Below are positions 36,701-48,923 of a stretch of 64,000 nt of DNA, piece by piece (within the stretch, counting starts at the first letter, position 1; each line of letters starts with the position of its first letter). The notes below the pieces were generated by a model. The model was not told where the DNA came from. It did no database searches and saw only the letters and a list, made by a program, of their open reading frames with translations. Both the position numbers and the translations under genes were made by a program. This stretch comes from Apostichopus japonicus (Eukaryota; Echinodermata; Holothuroidea; Aspidochirotida; Stichopodidae), in NCBI RefSeq assembly GCF_037975245.1, contig NC_092573.1:22163265-22227264 (forward strand), written 5' to 3'.

Positions 36701-39700
36701 ATCAATACAAGTGTTCTTTAAACCTTAATTCTCTGACTCTTAAACTCAAGACAGATATTTGGCTTGTCCCCCTCATACCACGATGGCCTGCCATTAAACT
36801 GTGTCCTTGTCCCTTTCCTATGAAATACTGCATAATATGTGTTTTTATGAAAGTAAACATCTATGAAGGAAACATCTTATATTTAGGCTACAGTAATTTA
36901 GTTCTCTACCTCTTTCCTTTCTCCTCTTCACTAAACCCAGTCAGCTCTGGTATCTCCTCCTCCCCAACCTCTCCATCATCATGTATCATCTGAGCAGCCT
37001 ATAAGGAAACAAAAACACAATTGACTTTTCTCTCAAGAAGTGCCCTAATAATCTGAGATCCAAAGCAAGTATTAGATTGAGGGGTGGATGGGGGAGGGTG
37101 AGCAGGGTTGTTACCCATTTCTGCTATTTTAATTTATCTATCATTACTTTAAAATACCGGTGCTGTGGCCGGGTGGATTAAGGCGGTGGCATTTGAAGCA
37201 ATGAGGCTGAGCAATCGGGAGGTTCTGGGTTTGATACCCGGCTGGGTCATAGTAAGGTGGGTTTTTCATCCAAGAGCAATCTACGGTTTTCCCATCTGAA
37301 ATGATTTCTTAATTGAAAAGAAGTAGTTAAAATGTTGAATTGGAAGCAACCCGACATGTGAGTTGTAATCCATAAGCCCTTGCAGGCCTTTTCCACATTT
37401 GTGGTCGCTTAAGTGTCGCTAATATAACTGTTGATTATTATTATTATTATTATAAATTATAATTTATTATTATTATTATAAATACACAATTTTTAGTTAT
37501 GTAACTACAGCATCACGGTTATTCTGATTTCCAAACTCACATTATCACTTCTCGACATTAAAGATGACCGAGTATACAGTTTTCAATGGGCTTACCTCAT
37601 AGAACATCTTGTAAGCGGATGAAATGATTGTCCTGCCATACCAGACCTTCTCGACCTCGTAGGTCTCTGGCTTCAACTTCCAAATCACGCTGACAGCGTA
37701 GCGATCCACTCCGCCGATCAAGGAACAAAGATCGGAGCTTAAAATAGCGGGTAGCATATCAAATCTTCTGTCGGCTAGATAGACGGTAGTCGATCTGTTG
37801 ATGGGAAAATAAGACAGGAGTGAATACGTAATTGGCCAGTTAATGATGAGTGATAATAGTAAAAAAGGTACGGACTGATTCTGTGACTGGTTAAACGTAA
37901 ATCTATTCAAATCAAGTTTGTATGTTTAAAGTGGCATAACCACCACGTCAAATGATGTCTTCTACCTTGTTCCTCTGTTTTGCTTGTTTTGAGAGGTGGG
38001 GTGGGACTTTCATAATAATAATAGTAATTGAGATATATAATGCGTACATATTCACCCAGAAAGGGTGCTCAAAGCGAGGGAGAGAAAGAGAGAAAAGAAA
38101 AGCCAAAAAACGAATGAAAAAAACGAATTACTGGTTTTCATTTGTTTAATACTATCTTGAAAAAACATCCATCAGAAAATGAAAGAAGGATTAATGATGG
38201 TATCAGATGTGTGACTACCATCGCCTGTGCATTAATACTAATACTACAAATAAACCATCCGATATAACAATCTATCTTTCCAAAGACATATTAACAGTGC
38301 TGTTCTTTTACATTAAATTGGCAATTGTTTCTATATTTAACTTTTAACTAGAAACATTAGGTCACTGAGATATTGAGACATCATGTAATAGTACTATGTT
38401 TATGCAATGACCCTATGAAGACATTTAATATGAAATACAGAATATCCTAGGAAGGTTCAATTAACCAGCTTGTACCTTGATCTTGCTTCCAAATCTGTCA
38501 ACGATTTGGTCTTGACGAAATGAGAAACATCGGCGATGTGCACTCCCAGCTCGATGTAGCCTTTCTTCAGTTGCCTGCAAGAGAAATGCTAAACTTTCAT
38601 GAATTGCATTTATACTTTGCTGCATTTATGCAAGCTTTTCAGGTTCACTGTTTCTCCACAAAATAAAATATAAAAGAATGTAATTGTTGTTAATATGTGT
38701 TGCTCTTGTCCCCTGCACTTCTGTCAGAGATTATATGGCTTCATACATGACTTCATAAGACTAGCTAAGAATATACATAGTTCTAAAGATCACCCACTTC
38801 ACTCCCAGTTGATCTCTCAGTGCAATAGAACAAACAAGTAAAATCTACGAAATCCTACTATCTTGCCAACTTTTAGAATTATGCTTTTTAAGAACTCATT
38901 TATCTACAGAGCAGCCATTTATATTCAAAATGGGTTCTTAGAATCTCTGTTATAATCCTTTTAATCTTTCAACCTTCTAATCCTCCATCTTATTTCTTAT
39001 TTGTTCATGCTTTCATAATTGTTCATTTTACATGTTTTTGTGTATCATTTTTATGTGTCCTATTTATAAATTTTGTAATTTATACTGGAAATAAAGAAAT
39101 TGAAATTGAAAAAAAAATGGAATTGCAGGATTTCAAATTGTTAACTACCTGACTGAGAGAGTATCATCTACATCCTCACATCCCTTAGGGTCGATGCTGA
39201 AGACCAGGTGGGTCTCTCTGAGGTCCCGCCTCTTACCCACCTCTGCATCATCCATCCTCCAAGGATTGTCATCTGTATTGACTGGCATCTCTTGCAGCTG
39301 GAGAGAAAGGAGACAAAAGATTTCACAAAGTACTGAGATTTTTTGGTCCATTGTGTGATCAGGAAATATAATTTCATAGTTTTTTGACTGGATTTCGAGG
39401 GGTACCCCCAATGAAGAATTCATACACTTGACCTCTCATTTCTCATAACTCTATATTATACATGTAGAGAGATGTGGACACTGGCCATAATTGCTATGGG
39501 CTCATTTGAATATGACAGTGCTTGCAAATAATTATGAAAAAGTACATTCTACAGATTAAGCATGGTTAAGTATTCAGTTTCTTTTAGTATTTTCTAAAAA
39601 CGCACTGAACTGGCTCAGAAAAAACTTGATGGCCAGCCTTGATGGCCAGCCTTGACAGCCTGCTTTGTTGGCCAGCCTTGATGGCCAGCCTTTAGGGCCG

Positions 39701-42700
39701 CCTAAAGTTCCACACAATGCATGGCCACATATCGCAAAGATCAAACTCACTGAGCTGTTGTAATGGAATAAACTGTTTTACAATCTTATTTTGAAAAAGT
39801 TATTGCCTTACCGATGCTATAGAATGGAAACAGATTTGTGATCTAATTTGAGTTAAACTAACCTGGCGTTCGGAGAAATTTCCGACAGAAATGGTATTTT
39901 CTACCAAGAGACATTGTAGTTCTGTTTCTAGAGTACCGATAGGCCCAAGAGTCTTCACAAAGTGTCCGTTTGGATATTGTGAGTCCAGAGGCCAAGAGTC
40001 AATCCGGATTATCACCCTGACAGGATTAGAAGAGGGAAAGCAGGGTAGACATAGATGGACTTAAAAGCAGTGATTTTAGCATATTTGAAAAAATAAAATC
40101 ATTACCAAGTTGTCGGTCGGTGATTTATGAATATGATGGATTAAATGTTTCCAGCCTTTTATCTTTGTACCTTTCCTGAACCATAGTTTTACAGTGTTTA
40201 TTGTGTCAGTATAAATAAGTGTTGTGACAAGAAATATGATTCCAAAACGATTTCAAGTTGAACATTGAACGAGGTGAGACTTGTCCAACGTTGAGATAAT
40301 ACAGAGGACAATCTCAGTGTCACTGGTGTGTATCAGAGTGTATTAAAGTGGTAAACATTTGGTCTCTTTTCGTACCTAGGCTCTACCTTGGCATTTTTAA
40401 AAACAAAATACATTAAATGACTACAATAGAACAAATTCGATAAAATAAGTTATATCCAATAGAGCTATACACAATACTGAGCAACTTGATGGGACCTTTC
40501 TTTCAAGAACGATAGGAAAGGCAACAAAGACAAACTACATCATAGAGCCATTCAGATTAAAAGCAATTAAACAGCTACAGTATTCAATTAAACTCTTTCT
40601 CATATTCTCTAGTTCCAAAGTATCTAAGGAAAAAAAGCTTACTGAACAACAGATATGACCAGCTGAACAATTTCCAGTTGTTAAAAAATACATAAATACA
40701 TACATATATATATTTATATATCTAATTTTATCTATATATATATATAAAATCAATATATATAGATAAATATAATTTTTTTTTATATTGAAAGATAAATGGA
40801 GAGAGATAATAATTCTTTCCACAAGTCCACAATTTGCATAATTTACAGTCCATATGTTTATTCTAGTACTTCTGAGGTATACTAATTATATTTCTTATAA
40901 ACACTGAATGTATGTAGGCTCTTTATAGCCTACAAAACCGCCATTGGTCTTCTCCTATTAGCAGCAATTTTTCAATTTTACCTAACAATATATTAGATAT
41001 GCAGATACTGTTAACATCCGCTGTACATACCTGTGGTCTTTCAAGGCTTGCGCCTGACGAGTTCCAACTCGTATCTTTGGAATCCGGTAGTCCCACGGAA
41101 CCATCAAGACCTTCCCGCCTCTCATTGCTAACTGTATCATCTGATTGTTTATAAATATAAAATGTTATCGTGCAGGAGTCTGATGACATGCAGGTAGTTG
41201 CTCAAGAGCTTTTAAACCAAAGTCTTTAAAGTTTCAAAACAAAGTTTTAAACTAAATCTCCAAAAAGATCGTAATTCATTAATCTGACCGATCGTCAAAA
41301 TTGAACTCAAATACGACAGAGAACGTCAAAAGGTTTAATATTTCTTTACTTGCTTTTAAAAACTATGTGAATAATAGTGTGGTCAACAAAATATCACATT
41401 TTGAATCATTCATTTAGTACTTACTATTGAACAATATGTAATTCAATTATAGAGGGATGCCTTTAATAGCTTGCTTGTTTGCAATCTACTTTGGATTTGA
41501 TCAATCTGCCAGAAAATTGGCACAGAGAAGAAAAGAAACGGAATAAAATCGAAAACGGACGCTTTACCCTTCTATTCTGTTCGATATTTTAATGCATAGC
41601 TCCTTACCACTGATATATGAAGTTATATTTTCGTACCACTTCCTATCACTCAAAAAATTGGATATTTGTCATCGTTTTAAGGAGAAGTCACAGGAAGTTT
41701 GAGTGTATTTCCAGTGATGTACATATGGTACATTTGTGTGACATAGCTAGCTATTGTTTGCAACATTGTACTTATGTTTCCAAATCATCCATTTAACTTT
41801 TTTAAGTTTTAGTTTTAAATATGACACAGATATGATTTTTGTTTTCTAAGGTCAATTCAATGTCATTTATCCAGCCATGGGGTTGTTTTTTAGTATCAAA
41901 GTGAAGAGATTTTCACATCGACTGACCTCCTGATCTTCGGGAAAGCTTGCGACGTAATCTCTCCAACCCCTCTGTACGATCCCTACGACCCTACCGCTGG
42001 GCATCTGGGAGCTGGACTTGCTACTGTCACCATCCTCCTCAGAGCCACCTGAAAAAAATATATAAAATGTGAAACATTTACAACCTTATCATAATTCATA
42101 TGTCACACATGGATATGTTTTCTTTCCTCTATCTCATAAACCTCTTTTCTAAGGTTTAAGCTTCCATATAGAAGCATGTACCAGTTCAAATTTAAACCCC
42201 GACTTTTTTACTTCAAAATGACTTTTTTCTTCTTACTTTGATGTTTCAAGTTCGTTATTCTCCCCTTCCATTGGTTTTGTGGCAACAGCTGAACGACAAC
42301 TACATCACCATGAATGGCTCGATTCCTGAAAATATTTAAGAAGAAAAATTAAAGACATAAATAAATACATAAACTTATTCAAAAAAGAGGTGTAGACCTG
42401 TCCAATGCAAGCACCACCTTCAAAACATCTTCCTTCTCCACCTAGCCTCTTTCAAAGGTAATACCTGTATTTATCAATGTTTACTAATACATAAATGAAT
42501 GTACAAAGTGATCCGATGATTATTAACAGTGTAGCATTTTACACAGTGTCCTATCACGATTGAACTTCTTTCAAACTTCTACACATTTAGCAAAGTCAAA
42601 TAACATAACGTATAATGGTTATCCGACCACACAGTTGTGTCAGATAACCGGGCACACACGTAGAGAAGGATAACCCAAATTCCTGAAACCAGGAAAGTTA

Positions 42701-45700
42701 TTCTGTCCATGTAAAATACACATCTCATTGCAATCTAAATAGTCACTTAAACCACATAGGCTAGGTGCATGGCTAAGATTGATTCAAAGCCAACTCAAAC
42801 AGTTTTCCGGTATTATGCTTTGGGTTTTGCAGAGTGTCATCAGTATTTCACTTTGAAGAATGTTTGGTCATTGTAACCTAGCATATGATTCTGTGTGCTT
42901 TCATACTTTCCTCCAAGTTGATACTTCCCAGCATGTCTTCTGGACAATGAGTCCAGTCCTGATTCCCACTGTGCCATCAGATTTATAGACTCACCTGTCT
43001 TTCATTCCTGATACCAAGACATCCGAGTCATGGGCGTTGTCCTTTGAATCCAAGCTGTGCGAACGGGTGAAGAAAAATATCCATTGATAGTTATTATTCC
43101 AACCATGTCAAGAACCAGAGATTTCGTTTTGAAAGTTTAGAAGAAATATCTAGAAAGCATGGCATTCGCTAGTATTTTGTATTTTCACTGCAGTTTTGCA
43201 CCTTTGCGTTTGGCATTTTCAACACCCTGTTGGGTCATTTTTTTTGCTTCTATACTGTAGTGTTATGTCCCGCTTCAGAGCACTTGTATTGTCAGTACAA
43301 GCAGTATGAATATCATGTTACTACAGATCAAGGTTAGGAACTGTTTGTACTGACAATACCAGTGGTTTGAGAGCATGATATTGGAGTACAGTTTAGAGAG
43401 GTAATTAGCATTAGGAAATGGTCCCAACTGGCCGTTGTCCATGTTAGGTATGAATATTTATGATTTAATTTGCATAGTATTTTCTTCAATATGAGCAGCA
43501 CTCACATAATTTCAGTTGCTTATTTAGTTGATATGATATCTGTTTTGTAACAACCCTACTTGTTCTACACCTTCTAAACTATGTGTCAAAGTAAGTTGGC
43601 CTGACGATTCGCGATCCTAGCAAATCTTCTTCAGAGGCGTATTCAGCCTCTGAAGAAGATCCTGCTAGGATCGATAGTCCGGCCCACTAAATACTTTTAC
43701 ACATGCTCCTACGCAGGCTCTTTAGTGGATAAGCAGTTTGTTAAAATTTTTTAGTTTATTTTATTTATATCTAGTTTGACCTTCTAAACTAAACAATACA
43801 ATAATAATCATAATAATACATAATTTTTATATAGCGCCAAACAAACTATGAAATAATTCTTGTAGCGCTTAACAAAACAATAGCAATTATAACATATATG
43901 CTATAACAAACTAAAGTAGCTGAACTGACTAATACAAATTCCTGAAAGGTTCCAATGTGTTCTCCATTCTCTAAGACTGACTTCCAAAAAAAACAGAATA
44001 TTTAATAATCTGACTATTAAACAATGCCATGTCGTTGAACTACATACCCTTTCCTTTGCACGAATGCCTCTTCCCGGGCGTGATACTTGTTGACTCTGAG
44101 TGAGCCCTCTATGTATATCCCAGACTTTATTCCTGCTTGAAGGATATCGCTGGACAGGTGGTCTGTGTAATCTTTACTATTAGCTGTAAGGTTACAAGAT
44201 GGAAATATAAAAACCCTCACTCATTATGCTTCCATTCAATTTTTTTCCCCCGTTCAACACATTGATACAATAAAACTTGAAAATTTTGGTGGTTCTCAAG
44301 ATTAGCTGAATTCACAGGGTGTCCCCAATTGTTTAAAACTTAGAAGAACAATAGACCAAAGTTAACATTTAACAATTTCTGTCTGACGCATTTAAAGGGC
44401 ATCAATACTCCCCCCCCCCCATCAAAAATATGTTAGAATGTCAAACAATTTGTCATTTAATGTTCACACTACCAAATATATTACAAGCACCCTCAAAGTA
44501 GTGTCCTTCTCCTCGGCATCTAATTCTTTAACGTTCCACATCTCATTGTATTAATGAAAATAAATTCCTGGAAAATACTGGAGAGTTTCATGCACCTTTA
44601 AGCAGCTTTAACTTTGGGTGTTATACTGTTAACCTTCAATGAACCATAGAATGAGGTATAGAATGCACAGATATAAAAGTAGCTCTCAAATTCACATCAA
44701 AAATTTTATCAGGCTTACTTCTCAACTTCTATCAAGAGAATTGAAACAAAATTTGCAAAAATGAAAAAAAAAATTAGATAAAATTTTCAATATTGCTGGC
44801 AGGAGATAAAGTTAGATGGTCGCCTCTCTTATTCCCACAGAGATGGGCAAGGTTATTTATAACTTGATTTCATGGAGATATGGGTATGTTTTGCAACTGT
44901 GAATTGAGTTTAGGCCAACAAGGATGCCATCGATGAAATAAATATCACAAGCAACCATGTTGTCAGCTTTTTAACAAGTTTGAAGATACCTAGCAAAACA
45001 GACGATAATTTTAATAAGTTGTGACCACTCACCAGACCCGTGCTGAGTCTCGCTTTCAAGGGCAACCACAAGAGATTCATAAATGTCTTGCGCCTGCCTC
45101 AGCTCTGGCCAGAACCTCTCTAGATAGTCTTTCATTAATAGGACAAAGACATTCTTGGTTTTCTCTTTGTACTCTTCAAAGTGCTTTAAGAGAAAGGATA
45201 TAAATGAATAGTCCTGTTGTTTTGGCAAAAGATTGATAACAATCATAATTTTTGTGTATTTCAATTTTCCTTCATGACAAATTCATTCCATCAATAATGC
45301 AATCCACTGTGTTTTATGTTTGGCTGTTATTGTGTTTATAACTCTAGTTTTTAGATTGTTAATAATAATAAAATAGGGGGAAATTGAGACAGTAAATACA
45401 CATCATCTCATAAAAAGTGTTCTTCCTCCAAATAATACAGGAAGGAGATGATATCATATATATTTTTGCAGAATGTATCTTTCTCTAGTTTTAAAGCAAA
45501 TGAACAGGGATTGAAACAAACAACCCTTGATTGAACTGTTTGCAAACAAAATTAACATTCTGTAACAGTCATCAGCAATGGCCCAAATGTTAGCATGCTA
45601 AAAATTAAATTAAATTAAAGCACTCTGATCCTCAAAATTATTCCTGGCCATTGATTACTAAAATATACAATTAAATGTCTTGGTGCCTATAAACAGCTTT

Positions 45701-48700
45701 TAGAGTGACAGTAAAAATGCTTGTTGAAAACTTGAGTGACCATTAGTGACCATTATCTAGGTTTTAGCATATTTTTGGGCAATATTATTGACCATTAATA
45801 AGCTTATTAATAACCATGATTAAACAACACCAATGCTGATTTGAATATTTTCTTTAAACTGGATTTCTTGTATAAATTTCTATCAGACCTCCACAAATGC
45901 ATTACACTACTACATTTCATCAGATAATTTGGTCTGTGGAACCTACTTAAGAAATATTATTATTCTGTATAGAGTGAAGACAATTCTCATTACTGCTTTA
46001 ATGTGTTTTCTTGGCTTCAGTACTCTGTTAATAAGTTTGTAACTCTAATACCAGACGATACATCGAAGAGTGAGAGATTGTCGTTTGGATAAATAGTTAT
46101 TGTCTTAATAATACAAAAGAATCTTGTATACCTCATTGTTTTCTGTAAGAATTATGACAGCTTTCTGTTGTTCCAGGTGATTCACATACCACTCCGCACT
46201 CCTATGCACCATGCTAAGTTAGACAAATCAAAGAATTTCTGTAAGCATCTCTTGCAATCATCAAATCATCTCTGTTTTTTAAGACGAGCACAATATTAAA
46301 TAAAACATACATACATATATTATATAAAAATGCAATCATAACCTTTCAAGTAATTTTTATTTTTATTAATTTACCAATTAGATTTATGAAGACAAGACAT
46401 ATCAACCAATGATGGTGCTCAAGGCACATAACAATATTACCCTGGTCAACGATAACCTGTCAAACACAGAGACACCCCCCCCCCCACATACAAACATGGC
46501 AGCAGCTAAGCAGTGCCCAACTGACAATTTATCCCACAGGTCCCCATTTATACACCTGGTTGAAGAGTGGCAATGGAGATAAAGTGCCTTGCCCAAGGAC
46601 AAGACGTAATGATCTGGCCAGGACTCGACCCTGCAATCCTTAGATCACAAGTCCACTGCCTTCACCACAACGCTCTCAAACCAAAGTAAATAAGAGACCA
46701 ACTAAAAACATAGCTGGACAAGAGTGCTTATGTTATGAGGTGATAGGTTAGCTGGGAAGCAAAGTAAATGAAGGCTGTGAGGCATCTCTAGAGGTTAACA
46801 AAGACTTACCGAAACTGCCAGTCTGAAAGTTTCTCTCCTGCCTCTGGGAGATCGTATATATCTCGACAGAATTCATTCGCTACGACTGCACAGCCGCTTT
46901 TCCCATCATGCACCTTGGCTAAAAGTCGGTTATAGATCCTCCTATTTCCTTCATGTAGTGCCTTTGTGTAAATAATGAGGAAAACAAGTGACAAATGCCC
47001 AGGAAAATATCCAAAAATCATATCACCATTGATATCTGGGGAACGATTTCAGCTTGAGAACTTTGTAATATAATGGAATTTACATTTAGTTCAAAAACTT
47101 GAATGTGACCCTCTTTGCAACACTGTCTAACATACAAAGTTTGTTTGTCATCTCATGATGTGCTTGATGCAGTACAACACTTGAGAAGCAAAGTTTCCAA
47201 TGTATCTTCAATCTGAATTTAGCTTGTTACCACGACAGCAGCAGCTTGTAACCATGACATTAGTAGCTTGTAACCATGACAGTAGTAGCTTGTAACCATG
47301 ACAGTAGCATCCTTCACAATGCTCATTTGAAATTGCTTTAATAAATCAAATAAGTCCAGTAATCATCATATGTAAGTACCTCCTTTCACTTTGTTTTCCA
47401 TTAATTCCTAATTAAATGATAGTAATTTAGGTATTGGAGTGCAACTTTTTCTATGAACATTACTCTGTAAGGTGGCATATGGCCTTTTTATTTTTACCAT
47501 AATGTTGGCTGCTTTAAGCTTGCCTTTTTACATGGTTGTGTCAAAGTACCATGAACGTTTTTTTGAAGACCACCTTCACTTTACAAATCTTTATTATTGT
47601 CTTTGTTTTATGACGTACTCTGAAAAACTTAAAAGCAGTCTCTTTTCTCTTTACACATTTCATTAAGCTAGATAACGCTGAAATTCGCAAGGTCACCAGA
47701 GGGAATTATTACCAATAGCAAACAAATTTTAAATTTTAAATCATGCCCACAGGTGCTGGGCTGCTCCAACAGCAATCAAAGTTATAATGTTAGTCATGCC
47801 CACAGTTGTCAAGCTGCTTCACAAGCTTTTTGGAGGCTTGCTACATGAAATAAATTATAGTTAACATACCATCTGAGAACAAATTCTTTCACAGTAGCAT
47901 CAAGTGTTGGGCCATGCTTTTTTCATTTCTCTCACTAAAGAAAAAAATCTGAAGACTAATTTGTACTGTACTCACAGAGTGAAGAGCTGTCTGTAGGAAT
48001 AATATTCCCCTAAACTCTGGTAACTCAAAGATTTCAGCAAATGTCCTGGTGACGAAACAGTCCGGAAGCAAAATATGACTGACATTAGCTGGGATGCAGC
48101 CAGGACCTATAGTAGCAAAGTACAGGAAATGAGGTACAGTTAGTGGTTTATAAACATCATTTTAACATTTGAAAATTGCTAAGTGTTTCAATAGTTATTA
48201 CATACTTTCCTAATGGTACTCTACTCTAAACTGCCCCAGATATTATCTGCGTTCAATTGTCGATCATGGGGTAAATCAGCCTTGTCCATTGTAGAAGCAA
48301 CAGAGATGACTTCACAATTTAAGAGTTTATAGTAAAATCTGAAGGTTGCTTGGGTTTTACAATTGCCCAGAAGTGTGTTTATGAGGCATTATATAGTGCA
48401 GAACTTTATTCTATGTGTAACTACTACAGGTACTGTATGTTCCTTCTGAAAACCTAATATTTACTAGTTTTCTTTCCAACATAATATTTTACTCAGATCT
48501 GAAATTCATTGTATCATTATACGTTTAGATACTTTCTATCGTGTTTTCACTTTTCAAACCATCAGCAAATATTTTGTGATTAGGGACCTTCAGTACCAAT
48601 TATGTATGAGGTTGGCTGGGCAAGAATGATGAATATACTGCTAAGTCCAATATGCACTGTTTCTAGTCATTCATAATCGATGTTTAATGCTACCCTGTGA

Positions 48701-48923
48701 GCTTAAACCTTTTAGCCTCTCATTTTACATATAATTTTACATATAGGTTAAATTAGAGCTCCCTTAACATCTTCTCCACCAATGACCACTTACCATTTGA
48801 GCATGTCTGTGGACAAAGTTTGTTGTGACAGGGAATGTCATCTCTAAGGTAATGCTCCCGGACTACCCTGACAACTGTGCCGTGCTTCGTTTTAAGGTTT
48901 AAGAACTTGTCGAGCTTTTGCAT
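28521..48923 (-). CDS. DIS3L: DIS3-like exonuclease 1 (DIS3L), complete, 26 coding exons
   Basis: In the family this is the cytoplasmic RNA-exosome-associated 3'-5' exoribonuclease of the RNase II/RNB type. Exons: 48923-48794, 48106-47976, 46961-46810, 46201-46132, 45183-45033, 44183-44048, 43054-42995, 42325-42237, 42048-41927, 41131-41031, 40016-39863, 39297-39149, 38574-38476, 37794-37596, 36998-36910, 36141-35985, 35218-35123, 34396-34311, 33672-33518, 32677-32616, 31647-31543, 30783-30638, 30454-30366, 29948-29866, 29275-29138, 28694-28521. They total 3123 bp, 1040 aa (human 1054), with every junction in phase. All introns are GT-AG except intron 16, which has a GC donor. Domain order is CR3/PIN, two cold-shock domains, RNB, S1. 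It is head to head with the MYORG-like gene and tail to tail with TIPIN. Confidence 0.96.
30488..30617 (-). repeat. Dispersed repeat, copy 2, filling DIS3L intron 22
   Basis: This is the same repeat as 3462-3577, with the (TATG)n tract on its left. It spans most of the 183-bp intron between exons 22 and 23, leaving about 20 bp before exon 22's donor side and 34 bp before exon 23's acceptor. Confidence 0.7.
31543..39297 (-). CDS. DIS3L: DIS3L exons 12-21: RNB catalytic domain, residues 433-831
   Basis: Exon 12 holds the metal-binding motif [14 protein letters not shown] with the four acidic positions Asp468, Asp474, Asp476 and Asp477 intact, so exonuclease activity is expected. Exon 13 has [11 protein letters not shown], exon 14 [11 protein letters not shown] and [11 protein letters not shown], exon 19 [11 protein letters not shown], and exon 20 the RNase II signature [13 protein letters not shown]. 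The exon 16 donor is CAG|GCAAGT, required by phase. Confidence 0.96.
31826..32114. repeat. 21-bp minisatellite, about 13 units, with 105-bp higher-order period
   Basis: Units of the form GTCCTCAGAATGGATGTTCAT repeat every 21 bp. Variants recur in a fixed order (GGATGGTAAT, then GGGATAAATGTTCAT) about every five units. Because 21 is divisible by 3, frames stay open on both strands. It lies in DIS3L intron 20, and the heptapeptide frames are not protein genes. Confidence 0.92.
32840..33312 (+). mobile_element. Non-LTR retrotransposon (LINE) 3' end, truncated
   Basis: A frame to a stop at 33080-33082 ends in [20 protein letters not shown], the C-terminal signature of many LINE reverse transcriptases (W-N-x-LP ... 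FK/RxxL). It is followed by about 230 bp of 3' UTR and an AAATAAATAAATG tail near 33298-33310. The 5' part is missing. It is antisense to DIS3L in intron 19. The left boundary is approximate; the clade is probably CR1/L2-like but was not checked. Confidence 0.75.
37160..37480 (+). mobile_element. tRNA-derived SINE
   Basis: The head is tRNA-like: A box TGGCCGGGTGG (37166-37176) and B box GGTTTGATACC (37228-37238) within the T-arm-like GGGTTTGATACCC. A unique body follows, then a (TTA)n tail from about 37433. The gene-like cloverleaf is degenerate and continues into the SINE body, so it is not a working tRNA gene. It is antisense to DIS3L in intron 14. Confidence 0.82.
38850..39115 (+). mobile_element. 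5'-truncated LINE tail with poly(A)
   Basis: A short frame containing [20 protein letters not shown] resembles the last residues of Jockey/CR1-type reverse transcriptases. About 150 bp of U-rich 3' UTR, AATAAAG and a terminal A-run near 39107-39116 follow. It is in DIS3L intron 12, opposite to the gene. The left end is approximate. Confidence 0.6.
39628..39702. repeat. Short GATGGCCAGCCTT tandem repeat
   Basis: Four to five imperfect units of about 13 bp (GATGGCCAGCCTT) in DIS3L intron 11. Confidence 0.7.
39863..44183 (-). CDS. DIS3L: DIS3L exons 6-11: cold-shock domains, residues 212-432
   Basis: Exon 6 has [18 protein letters not shown] and exon 8 [11 protein letters not shown], the CSD1 core that feeds RNA to the RNB channel. 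Exon 9 has [15 protein letters not shown], exon 10 [17 protein letters not shown] and exon 11 [17 protein letters not shown] (CSD2). All are near-identical to the vertebrate pattern. Exon 9 encodes a serine-rich acidic linker ([11 protein letters not shown]) before CSD2. Confidence 0.95.
43226..43431 (-). mobile_element. MITE copy A (same family as 63494-63700, opposite orientation)
   Basis: Reverse complement of the element at 63494-63700 with high identity over about 200 bp. The right end TGGTCCCAACTGG is preserved; the left end CCCTGTTGGGTC is eroded. Internally it is a foldback: CACTTGTATTGTCAGTAC pairs with GTACTGACAATACCAGTGG. It lies in DIS3L intron 6. Confidence 0.85.
43598..43684. 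repeat. Foldback hairpin repeat
   Basis: GATCCTAGCAAATCTTCTTC ... GAAGAAGATCCTGCTAGGATC forms a nearly perfect hairpin of about 35 bp with a short GTATTCA-type loop and GGCC outer ends. It is probably a fragment of a foldback transposon, in DIS3L intron 6. Confidence 0.75.
45033..48923 (-). CDS. DIS3L: DIS3L exons 1-5: CR3 motif and PIN-like domain, residues 1-211
   Basis: Exon 1 carries the conserved [11 protein letters not shown] segment and the three-cysteine CR3 motif (Cys32, Cys37, Cys41), typical of DIS3 and DIS3L. Exons 2-5 give [22 protein letters not shown] and ERFWPEL, matching the vertebrate DIS3L PIN region. In vertebrates this PIN domain is known to lack the acidic residues needed for endonuclease activity, and the same is expected here. 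Intron 3 carries a SINE-like element and intron 2 a 22-bp minisatellite. Confidence 0.93.
46395..46690 (-). mobile_element. tRNA-derived SINE-like element, minus strand
   Basis: Read on the minus strand, GGTGAAGGCAGTGG resembles an A box and GGGTCGAGTCC a B box. These are followed by a body with CCTTGGGCAAGGCACTTTA and a 3' part with GTGCCTTGAGCACC, a combination common in metazoan tRNA-SINEs with LINE-derived tails. A poly-C run interrupts it. It lies in DIS3L intron 3, in the sense of the gene. Confidence 0.65.
47221..47309. repeat. 22-bp minisatellite, four units
   Basis: AGCTTGTAACCATGACAGTAGT repeats at 47221, 47243, 47265 and 47287 with few changes. It lies in DIS3L intron 2. Confidence 0.85.

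Noticed and set aside
37160-37245. tRNA gene
   Set aside because: A and B boxes are present, but acceptor-stem pairing is not evident and the sequence runs on into a SINE body and (TTA)n tail.
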